Shown here in pieces: positions 1 through 5,768 of a DNA stretch of 7,901 nt. The stretch is from Desulfovibrio sp. UBA4079 (GTDB taxonomy: Bacteria; Desulfobacterota; Desulfovibrionia; Desulfovibrionales; Desulfovibrionaceae): assembly GCA_002382645.1 (NCBI GenBank), contig DFYP01000122.1, forward strand, positions 243 to 8,143, in the 5' to 3' direction. The translations under genes were made by a program, and so were the position numbers. The first letter of the stretch is position 1. Every line of letters begins with the position of its first letter. A model generated the notes under the pieces. It was not told where the DNA came from. It made no database searches and was given only the letters and a program-made list of their open reading frames with translations.

Positions 1-2613
1 CCGGACGGGGTGGGCAAGTCCAGCCTCCTGGCCCTGGTCGCGGGGGCGCGGCGCATCCAGCAGGGCCGGGTGGAGGCCCTGGGCGGGGACATGGCCGACG
101 CCGCCCACCGCCGCGCGGTCTGCCCGCGCATCGCCTACATGCCTCAGGGCCTGGGCCGCAACCTGTACATGACCCTCTCGGTGGCCGAGAACATCGGCTT
201 CTTCGCCAAGCTCTTCGGCCAGGGCCGGGAGGAGCGCGAGCAACGCATGGCCGACCTGCTCCTGGCCACCGGCCTGGCCCCGTTCCGGGAGCGGCCCGCG
301 GGCAAGCTCTCCGGGGGCATGAAGCAGAAGCTCGGCCTGTGCTGCGCTTTGGTCCACGACCCCGACCTGCTCATCCTGGACGAGCCCACCACCGGCGTGG
401 ACCCGCTCTCCCGCCGCCAGTTCTGGCGGCTCATCGACCGCATCCGCGCGGCCAATCCGGACATGAGCGTCCTGGTGGCCACGGCCTACATGGAGGAGGC
501 CCAGGGGTTCGACTGGCTCGCAGCCATGGAAGCGGGCCGCGTCCTGGCCACGGGCTCGCCGCGGGAGCTTTTGGAGCGGACCGGCGAAGCGGACCTGGAC
601 GCGGCCTTCATCCGGCTGCTGCCCGAGGAGAGGCGCCAGGGCCACAAGACCCTGGTGGTCCCGCCGCGCGAGGCCCGCGGCGACGAGCATCCGGCCATCA
701 CCGCCCAGGGCCTGACCATGCGCTTCGGCGCGTTCACCGCCGTGGACCATGTGGACTTCGAAATCCAGCGGGGCGAGATTTTCGGTTTTCTCGGCTCCAA
801 CGGCTGCGGCAAGACCACGACCATGAAAATGCTCACCGGGCTGTTGCCGCCCAGCGAGGGCCAGGCCCTGCTCTTCGGCCGCCTTTTGGACGCCCGGGAC
901 CTGGAGACCCGCCGGCGCGTGGGCTACATGACCCAGGCCTTCTCGCTCTACAGCGAGCTCTCCGTGCGCCAGAACCTGGAGCTGCACGCCCAGCTCTTCC
1001 ACCTGGCCAAGGCCGAGATCCCGGGCCGCGTGGAGGAGATGCTCACGCGCTTCGGGCTGGCGGACCAGGCGGACGCCCTGCCGGAGCAACTGCCCCTGGG
1101 CATTCGCCAGCGCCTCTCCCTGGCCGTGGCCGTGATCCACAGGCCCGAGATGCTCATCCTGGACGAGCCCACCTCGGGCGTGGACCCCGTGGCCCGCGAC
1201 GGCTTCTGGGAACTCCTCATCGACCTCTCCCGGAACCAGGGCGTGACCATCTTCGTTTCCACCCACTTCATGAACGAGGGCGAGCGCTGCGACCGCATCT
1301 CGCTCATGCACGCGGGACGGGTTCTGGCCAGCGGCGAACCGGCCCGGCTCATCCGGGAGCGCGGCAAGGCGACCCTGGAAGAGACCTTCATCGACTATCT
1401 GGAGGAAGCCGCTGGCGGCGGGCAGGAGACGCCCGCAGCTGCGCCGGTGGCGGTCCGGCCGCCGCAGACGGCCCAGCCGGACTCCCGGGGCTTCAGCCTG
1501 CAGCGGCTCATCGCCTATGCCGGCCGCGAGATGCGGGAGATCCTGCGCGATCCCGTGCGCCTGGCCGTGTCCCTGCTGGGCTCGGTGATCCTGCTCTTCA
1601 TCATGGGCTACGGCCTGAACCTCGACGTGGAGAACCTGGGCTTCGCGGTCCTGGACCGGGACCAGTCCCCGGAAAGCCGGGACTACATCCAGAACCTTGC
1701 CGGCTCACGCTACTTCATCCAGAAGCCGCCCCTGAAAAGCCAGGACGACCTGGACCAGCGCATGGCCGCGGGCGGCCTGAGCGTGGCCCTGGAATTTCCG
1801 CCGGACTACGGCCGGGACCTCCAACGCGGCCGCAGCGTGGAGATCGGAGTCTGGGTGGACGGGGCCATGCCCTTCCGGGCCGAAACCGTGCGCGGCTACG
1901 TGGAGGGCATGCACACCCTGTATCTCAGCCAGCTGGCCTTACGCACCGGCGGCAAGGCCGCTGCGTCGCCGGCCGACGTCCAGGTGCGCTACCGCTACAA
2001 CCAGGATTTCCGGAGCCTCTACGCCATGGTTCCCGCGGTCATCCCGCTCCTGCTCGTGTTCATCCCCTCGATCATGATGGCCCTGGGCGTGGTCCGGGAA
2101 AAGGAACTGGGCTCCATCACCAACCTCTATGTCACGCCCGTGACCCGGCTGGAGTTCCTCCTGGGCAAGCAGCTGCCCTACGTGGCCGTGAGCATGGTCA
2201 GCTACTTCGGGCTGGTGGCCCTGGCCGTGTTCGTCTTCGGGGTGCCGGTCAAGGGCAGCCTGCCCGCCCTGACCGCAGGCGCGCTGCTCTTCGTCACGGT
2301 GACCACGGGCATCGGCCTGTTCCTCTCGGCCTTCGCCCGGACCCAGATCGCGGCCCTGGCCCTCACGGCCATTCTGACCCTCATGGCCACGATCACCTTC
2401 GCGGGCCTGACCACGCCGGTCTCCTCCCTGCAGGGGCCGGGGGCGTTCATCGGCGCCGTGTATCCGGTCACCTACTTCCTGCACATCAGCCGGGGCGTCT
2501 TCACCAAGGCCCTGGGCTTCCGCGAGCTGACCTCGTACTTCCTGATCCTGGCCGCCTGGATTCCGGCCCTGACGGTACTGAGCGTGCTCTTCCTGTCCAA
2601 GCAGGAGAAGTGA
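1..2613 (+). CDS. rbbA: RbbA-type ABC transporter: two ATPase domains fused to an ABC-2 permease (5' end missing)
   Basis: The frame is open from base 1 and begins inside the first Walker A (PDGVGKSS, codons 1-8), so the true start lies about 40 codons upstream; 870 codons are present. Domain order, by fragment residue: ATPase 1 with Q49, LSGGM 103-107 and Walker B D127/E128; ATPase 2 from about 227, with Walker A GSNGCGKTT 265-273, Q312, LPLGIRQ 364-370, D388/E389 and H422; a Pro/Ala-rich linker about 460-495; then an ABC-2 permease with one N-terminal membrane helix (about 521-538), a large external domain and five C-terminal helices (about 676-867). The sequence agrees closely with what I recall of E. 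coli RbbA (YhiH, about 911 residues), described as a ribosome-associated ATPase but built like an exporter. The ATPase 1 H-loop has Tyr163 (ATAYMEEA) instead of His, and the ATPase 2 signature is degenerate. Family identity is firm; ribosome binding versus export cannot be judged here. Confidence 0.93.
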   Translation, partial: PDGVGKSSLLALVAGARRIQQGRVEALGGDMADAAHRRAVCPRIAYMPQGLGRNLYMTLSVAENIGFFAKLFGQGREEREQRMADLLLATGLAPFRERPAGKLSGGMKQKLGLCCALVHDPDLLILDEPTTGVDPLSRRQFWRLIDRIRAANPDMSVLVATAYMEEAQGFDWLAAMEAGRVLATGSPRELLERTGEADLDAAFIRLLPEERRQGHKTLVVPPREARGDEHPAITAQGLTMRFGAFTAVDHVDFEIQRGEIFGFLGSNGCGKTTTMKMLTGLLPPSEGQALLFGRLLDARDLETRRRVGYMTQAFSLYSELSVRQNLELHAQLFHLAKAEIPGRVEEMLTRFGLADQADALPEQLPLGIRQRLSLAVAVIHRPEMLILDEPTSGVDPVARDGFWELLIDLSRNQGVTIFVSTHFMNEGERCDRISLMHAGRVLASGEPARLIRERGKATLEETFIDYLEEAAGGGQETPAAAPVAVRPPQTAQPDSRGFSLQRLIAYAGREMREILRDPVRLAVSLLGSVILLFIMGYGLNLDVENLGFAVLDRDQSPESRDYIQNLAGSRYFIQKPPLKSQDDLDQRMAAGGLSVALEFPPDYGRDLQRGRSVEIGVWVDGAMPFRAETVRGYVEGMHTLYLSQLALRTGGKAAASPADVQVRYRYNQDFRSLYAMVPAVIPLLLVFIPSIMMALGVVREKELGSITNLYVTPVTRLEFLLGKQLPYVAVSMVSYFGLVALAVFVFGVPVKGSLPALTAGALLFVTVTTGIGLFLSAFARTQIAALALTAILTLMATITFAGLTTPVSSLQGPGAFIGAVYPVTYFLHISRGVFTKALGFRELTSYFLILAAWIPALTVLSVLFLSKQEK
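2603..2607 (+). promoter_or_regulatory. Shine-Dalgarno site that decides the yhhJ start
   Basis: AGGAG lies inside the last codons of rbbA. It is 8 bases before the GTG at 2616 but only 2 bases before the GTG at 2610 that overlaps the rbbA stop as GTGA. The spacing favours 2616. Confidence 0.6.
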
Positions 2614-2615
2614 TC

Positions 2616-3740
2616 GTGCACCGCCTGCTCAACGTCTTTCGCCTGGGGCTCAAGGAGCTGCGCAGCCTCTGGCACGACAAAGTGCTCCTGGCGGTCATTC
2701 TCTGGGCCTTCACCGGGGGGATCTATGTGGTGGCCGGGGCCACCTCCCAGGAACTGCACAATGCTCCCATCGCCGTGGTGGACGAGGACCGCTCCACGCT
2801 CTCGACGCGCATCGTGCAGGCCTTCTACGGCCCGTATTTCACCCCCCCCGAACTCATCCCCCGGACCGGGATGGACCCCGGACTGGACACCGGACGCTAC
2901 ATCTTTGTCCTGGACATCCCGCCGGATTTCCAACGCGACGTGCTGGCCGGGCGGCGGCCGGACATCCAGGTGAACATCGACGCAACGGTCATGTCCCAAT
3001 CGTTCATCGGCGCGGGCTACATCCAGAACATCGTCAGGGGCGAGGTGAACGCATTCGTGCAGGGTTTCCGGGGCGGGAGCGCCACTCCCATCCAGCTCGT
3101 GCCGCACGTCAAGTTCAACCCCAACCTGACGAGATCCTGGTTCGGCAGCGTGATGGAGATCATCAACAACATCACCATGCTCTCCATCCTGCTCACCGGC
3201 GCGGCCCTGGTCCGCGAGCGCGAGCACGGCACCCTGGAACACCTCATGGTCATGCCTCTCTCGCCCACGGAGATTCTCCTGGGCAAGATATGGTCCATGG
3301 GCCTCGTGGTGGTGGCCACCGTGACCTTTTCACTGTACTTCGTGGTCCGCGGCCTCCTGGGCGTGCCGCTGCCCGGTTCCATCCCCCTGTTCCTCTGCGG
3401 AGCCCTGGTCCACTTCTTCGCCACCGCGGCCATCGGCATCTTCCTCGGAACCATCGCCCGGAACATGCCCCAGCTCGGGCTGCTGATGATCCTGGTCATC
3501 CTGCCCCTGCAGATGCTTTCCGGCAGCGTGACCCCGCGCGAGAGCATGCCGGGGCTGGTCCAGGACATCATGCTTGCCGCGCCCACCACGCACTTTGTCA
3601 GCCTGGCCCAGGCCATCCTCTACCGCGGGGCGGGCCTGGCCGTGGTCTGGCCCCGTTTTTTGACCATCGCCGGCATCGGCCTGGCCTTTTTCCTCCTGGC
3701 CCTGGCCCTATTCCGCAGGAGCCTGGCCCGGACAAGGTGA
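2616..3740 (+). CDS. yhhJ: YhhJ-type ABC-2 family permease
   Basis: This 374-residue inner-membrane protein is the partner permease of RbbA-type exporters. Its length and sequence match what I recall of E. coli YhhJ, including a conserved AGRRPDIQVN stretch (111-120), EIINNITML (181-189), REREHGT (200-206) and THFVSLAQAILYRGAG (325-340). It has one membrane helix near residues 23-40, a large extracytoplasmic domain (about 45-175), and a C-terminal set of helices at about 180-199, 225-245, 255-279, 285-303 and 345-366. This is the ABC2_membrane_3 layout. The gene follows rbbA with essentially no gap, so the two are translationally coupled. The GTG at 2616 is preferred because of Shine-Dalgarno spacing; GTG 2610 would add two residues. 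No clear terminator follows the stop. The transported substrate is unknown; neighbours suggest drug or toxin efflux with an HlyD-type adaptor. Confidence 0.92.
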   Translation: MHRLLNVFRLGLKELRSLWHDKVLLAVILWAFTGGIYVVAGATSQELHNAPIAVVDEDRSTLSTRIVQAFYGPYFTPPELIPRTGMDPGLDTGRYIFVLDIPPDFQRDVLAGRRPDIQVNIDATVMSQSFIGAGYIQNIVRGEVNAFVQGFRGGSATPIQLVPHVKFNPNLTRSWFGSVMEIINNITMLSILLTGAALVREREHGTLEHLMVMPLSPTEILLGKIWSMGLVVVATVTFSLYFVVRGLLGVPLPGSIPLFLCGALVHFFATAAIGIFLGTIARNMPQLGLLMILVILPLQMLSGSVTPRESMPGLVQDIMLAAPTTHFVSLAQAILYRGAGLAVVWPRFLTIAGIGLAFFLLALALFRRSLARTR

Positions 3741-3806
3741 TGTGGCCTCCCTGCGCGTCCCAGTCCCGAGCGGCCCGCCCGCGGGCAACAACGGCCTGAT
3801 CTGTCT

Positions 3807-4035
3807 CAATCGGCTGAAGGTGGTGCGGAACCGCCGGCCCGGGCGGGCCTGGGCCTCGGTGAGCCCCACGCTGGCGAACTCGGGGGCGGCGAAGACCGCG
3901 GCGGGCACCACGTCGTAATCCATGCGCTCCGCGCCGCCCAGACAGTGCAGGGCGGCCACACGACCTTCGGCGGAGACCCAGGCTGTCTCCCACGGCGTAG
4001 ATACTGGACTCCGAGGTCTCCAGCCGCTCGTCCGC
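3807..4035 (-). pseudogene. Remnant of a pyridine nucleotide-disulfide oxidoreductase (dihydrolipoamide dehydrogenase / glutathione reductase family)
   Basis: Read leftward, codons from 4035 to 3985 give ADERLETSESSIYAVGD, the family motif ending in the FAD-binding GD. The next recognisable segment, AWVSAEGRVAALHCLGG, is in another frame (3983-3933). It continues as YDVVPAAVFAAPEFASVGLT (about 3917-3858), the start of the C-terminal dimerisation domain. The usual residues between GD and the next helix are missing, so a small deletion changed the frame. Everything upstream (FAD and NAD domains, redox-active cysteines) is absent. After EAQAR (3843) only RFRTTFSRL looks family-like, and the His-Glu active-site end is lost. 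The fragment cannot make an enzyme. It lies tail to tail with yhhJ and beside the tRNA scar, which fits decay during insertion or deletion. Which family member it was cannot be decided. Confidence 0.72.
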
Positions 4036-4163
4036 TCCTCGCCGAAATCAGAGGAACTGTCTGAAAGAACGAGACCCTTTCACTGCATCGCGGCAGGCCA
4101 CGCATGACTTGAGTAACTTCATAATACCGCCGGACGATCCAGCCGTATCCCGACCGTCATCGT

Positions 4164-4217
4164 TAAAAATCAGGTGCCCATGCTTCGCGCTCCCGGTTCA
4201 AATCAGGGCGATTTTTA
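4164..4217. repeat. 8-base inverted repeat TAAAAATC / GATTTTTA
   Basis: The arms are at 4164-4171 and 4210-4217, about 38 bases apart. An additional direct repeat, AAATCAGG, occurs at 4167-4174 and 4200-4207. The arms are short and A/T-rich, so chance is possible; placement within the scar is the main reason to record them. Confidence 0.35.
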
Positions 4218-4240
4218 CGGGTTGAGCGGGACATTTTCTT

Positions 4241-4259
4241 GGTACAATTTGGGTACAAT
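4241..4259 (+). repeat. Tandem GGTACAAT direct repeat with 11-base period
   Basis: Perfect GGTACAAT copies occur at 4241-4248 and 4252-4259. Their 11-base offset puts both on the same face of the helix. Similar GGTACAA-type repeats are, as I recall, common next to tRNA-integrated elements. An integrase or accessory-protein binding site is a reasonable but unproven reading. Confidence 0.5.
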
Positions 4260-4336
4260 GCGGATGGAAAAACGGAAATATTCATGAATGCCCATACATA
4301 AATGACATCGTGAAATATAAGAATATGCTCTTGCAA

Positions 4337-4353
4337 CCAATTGATACAATTGG
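4337..4353. repeat. Perfect 7-base inverted repeat CCAATTG-ATA-CAATTGG
   Basis: The arms are at 4337-4343 and 4347-4353 with a 3-base centre, ending 10 bases before the tRNA fragment. It includes a third TACAAT (4345-4350) matching the tandem repeat upstream. There is no T-run, so it is not a terminator; it looks like a protein-binding site, possibly for recombination at the adjacent attachment site. Confidence 0.45.
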
Positions 4354-4363
4354 CCCGTTTTTC

Positions 4364-4410
4364 GATTCGTAATCAGCTGGTCGCGGGTTCAAGTCCCATC
4401 GCCGGCTCCA
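4364..4410 (+). tRNA. 3' fragment of tRNA-Thr (anticodon CGT), 5' half missing; probable attachment-site scar
   Basis: Homology starts at the end of the anticodon stem: loop TTCGTAA (4366-4372) with anticodon CGT at 4368-4370, then the 3' anticodon stem TCAGC, a short variable region, the T arm (GCGGG TTCAAGT CCCAT, about 4383-4399), the 3' acceptor strand CGCCGGC (4400-4406), discriminator T and CCA (4408-4410). The expected 5' acceptor strand (GCCGGCG), D arm and 5' anticodon stem (GCTGA) are absent; upstream lies A+T-rich sequence. It cannot yield a tRNA. A truncated 3' half starting near the anticodon and keeping its terminator is the usual displaced end left by tRNA-specific integration. 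Threonine identity is inferred from the anticodon alone. Confidence 0.8.
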
Positions 4411-4421
4411 GCAAAGGCAAA

Positions 4422-4451
4422 GGGTTGGATGCAACACCCAACCCTTTTTTT
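4422..4451 (+). terminator. Rho-independent terminator of the tRNA-Thr gene
   Basis: GGGTTGG (4422-4428) pairs with CCAACCC (4438-4444) around a 9-base loop, followed by seven T (4445-4451). A-T pairs can lengthen the stem. It begins 12 bases after the tRNA CCA end. Read leftward the hairpin is followed only by a weak T-rich tract, but it sits 35 bases past the stop of the convergent adaptor gene and may help end that message too. Confidence 0.85.
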
Positions 4452-4486
4452 GTGCACTCTTTCCCGCCCGGCAGAGGCGCCGCGCC

Positions 4487-5374
4487 TCACTTGGCCAGGT
4501 TGACCCTGGCCCGCACGTCCTCGCTGACAAAGCGGTCCAGCCCCCGGATCAGGAACTCGACCTCATAGGCGGCGGCCGCGTTGGGCCCCTTGTCCTCGGC
4601 GGTCAGCGGCAAGGGAAGCAGCACCGCCTCGAAGCTCTCTCCCGGCAGGCTCTGAATCGTCGCCCGGCCCACGTCCCCGGCCTTCAGTCGCACATAGTCG
4701 GCGGCACTGATCCGGCAGCTGACATGAAAGATACTCCGCGCCACGCGGAAGCACAGCTTGCCCTTGGGCATCTCGTCCCGGGGGCTGATCTCCTGACCCG
4801 AAACCACCCCGGCCGTGGGCGAACGCAGAAAGGCCTCTCGGGGTGCGTTGTCGGCTGGAATCGGCGCCCCGCCCAGATCCTCGCGGATACTGTCCCGGTC
4901 CTCCCGCAGACGCGCGGCAAGTTCCTGGATATCGGCGCGCAGGCTGCTGATCTGCTGTTCGAGCAGCTCCACATTGGCGTTGTTGGCCTCCAGCCGGGCC
5001 TGGCTCTCGACGCCGGCCGCCAAGGCCTCCCGCAGCTTGTCCCGCCGGGCCGAGGCCTCGCGCCCCTGGGCCTCGAGCAGGCGCAGCTCCCCTTGCCGGG
5101 AGCGCAGCTCACTTTCGCTCAAGGTCTGCTGGATGTTCTCGCGGTCCCTGTTGTCCAGGCGGTACACGGCCAGGATGCCGCCGGCCTCCACCGTGTCGCC
5201 GATGTCCGCGCGCACCTCCACGCAGGTCCCGGCGTAGGGATTGCGCACCTCCAGGGACCAAGGGTGCGTGATCCTGCCCTCCAGGTCCATGGCCCGGGCG
5301 CGGCCGGGGTCCGCGACGCACAGCGCGGCCGCCAGGAACACGGCGCCCAGGATGAGCCGGAACAGAGCCTTCAT
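4487..5374 (-). CDS. HlyD/MacA-type periplasmic adaptor (membrane fusion protein)
   Basis: This 295-residue protein should bridge an inner-membrane ABC transporter and an outer-membrane channel. A signal peptide covers residues 1-28 (hydrophobic core 5-20, probable cut after ARA). Next come a first lipoyl half-motif (about 42-72, NPYAGTCVEVRADIGDTVEA), a Glu/Arg/Leu-rich coiled-coil hairpin (about 80-165), the second lipoyl half (about 180-212, LRSPTAGVVSGQEISP), and a beta-barrel region to the end. It is shorter than typical MacA or HlyD, mainly in the membrane-proximal part. The ATG at 5374 is chosen because it starts the signal peptide and has AGGGG 10 bases upstream (5389-5385); the frame stays open further upstream only as a high-G+C artefact. 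It is divergent from the permease-ATPase operon at 5769, its likely partner. Adaptor family is well supported; partner and substrate are inferred. Confidence 0.88.
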   Translation of the reverse strand: MKALFRLILGAVFLAAALCVADPGRARAMDLEGRITHPWSLEVRNPYAGTCVEVRADIGDTVEAGGILAVYRLDNRDRENIQQTLSESELRSRQGELRLLEAQGREASARRDKLREALAAGVESQARLEANNANVELLEQQISSLRADIQELAARLREDRDSIREDLGGAPIPADNAPREAFLRSPTAGVVSGQEISPRDEMPKGKLCFRVARSIFHVSCRISAADYVRLKAGDVGRATIQSLPGESFEAVLLPLPLTAEDKGPNAAAAYEVEFLIRGLDRFVSEDVRARVNLAK

Positions 5375-5433
5375 GCGCTGCACACCCCTGTCATTCCCCC
5401 GCTGTGCCGGGAGCGAATCCGAAAACGGCGCAT

Positions 5434-5453
5434 GGTCCCGCCCGTACGGGACC
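5434..5453. repeat. Palindrome, possible operator or leader hairpin
   Basis: GGTCCCG (5434-5440) and CGGGACC (5447-5453) form a perfect 7-base inverted repeat. The inner CCCGTACGGG (5441-5450) is itself a perfect 10-base palindrome. No T-run follows on either strand, so it is not a terminator. It lies between the putative leftward promoter and the adaptor start, where it could act as an operator or an RNA hairpin. Confidence 0.4.
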
Positions 5454-5485
5454 GCCGCGGGAGATATCCGACTTTCCAGGAAAAA

Positions 5486-5514
5486 TGTATGACCCAAATC
5501 CCACCGCAAGGCAA
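5486..5514 (-). promoter_or_regulatory. Possible promoter for the adaptor gene
   Basis: On the minus strand, TTGCCT (5514-5509) is followed after 17 bases by CATACA (5491-5486), with an A/T-rich stretch just downstream. The -35 is good and the -10 weak. It would give a leader of about 100 bases that includes the palindrome at 5434-5453. Confidence 0.35.
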
Positions 5515-5557
5515 GGCGCGGGCCGGTTCCTGCGGGCTCCGAATCCGTTGAAAAAAC

Positions 5558-5586
5558 TTGACATGGACCAGGGCATTGTTCATGAC
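5558..5586 (+). promoter_or_regulatory. Possible promoter for the permease-ATPase-lipoprotein operon
   Basis: A consensus TTGACA (5558-5563), preceded by an A-tract (5551-5556), is followed after 17 bases by CATGAC (5581-5586), a weak -10 with three of six consensus bases. The leader to the GTG at 5769 would be about 175-180 bases. Confidence 0.35.
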
Positions 5587-5768
5587 CGAATGCAACGAGA
5601 AAGGGGCGGCGCATGGCGCTCCGCAAGCCCGGGGAGCAGGGCCCCGACCGCTCCCGAGGTCCATGAACGCATCGACGCTGGCATCCCGACCGGACTTTCC
5701 GGACGTGAATTCCCCGTGGCCGCCGCCGCGCTCCCCAGGCGTCCGGCGCCGCTGACTGGAAGCAGGCC

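Larger units (their letters stand above)
4100..4363. other. A+T-rich recombination scar between the enzyme remnant and the tRNA fragment
   Basis: No credible gene is seen here. Composition drops sharply from the surrounding high G+C: bases 4261-4370 contain 40 G+C out of 110. The stretch holds several short repeats (annotated separately) and ends exactly where tRNA homology begins. I read it as the outer edge of an integrated or decayed mobile element, without any surviving integrase gene. Confidence 0.55.
5375..5768. promoter_or_regulatory. 394-base divergent control region between the adaptor and permease genes
   Basis: No convincing gene is present. It contains a possible leftward promoter, a G+C-rich palindrome, a possible rightward promoter, and about 180 bases of leader before the permease start. 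A shared control region would let one regulator set both halves of the exporter. Confidence 0.55.

Noticed and set aside
1939..2484. Long minus-strand frames opposite rbbA and yhhJ, including 1939-2484 and 2472-3242
   Set aside because: They lie antisense to strongly conserved coding sequence and have the biased His/Gly/Arg-rich content of shadow frames in G+C-rich DNA.
339..2609. In-frame upstream extension of yhhJ to 339
   Set aside because: This is an Arg/Pro/Gly-rich shadow of rbbA in another frame; family homology starts at 2616.
3922..4107. 61-codon plus-strand frame in the intergenic region
   Set aside because: It is antisense to the oxidoreductase remnant, whose motifs are clearly on the minus strand, and has no recognisable features.
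4186..4210. T-arm-like GGTTCAAATC in the scar, suggesting a second tRNA fragment
   Set aside because: The stem has a mismatch, no acceptor strand or CCA follows, and no anticodon arm is recognisable. It does not match the tRNA-Thr fragment at 4364-4410.
4282..4530. 82-codon minus-strand frame containing RRWDLNPRPADYES
   Set aside because: This peptide is the well-known false translation of the antisense strand of a tRNA 3' half; the frame runs through the tRNA fragment and terminator.
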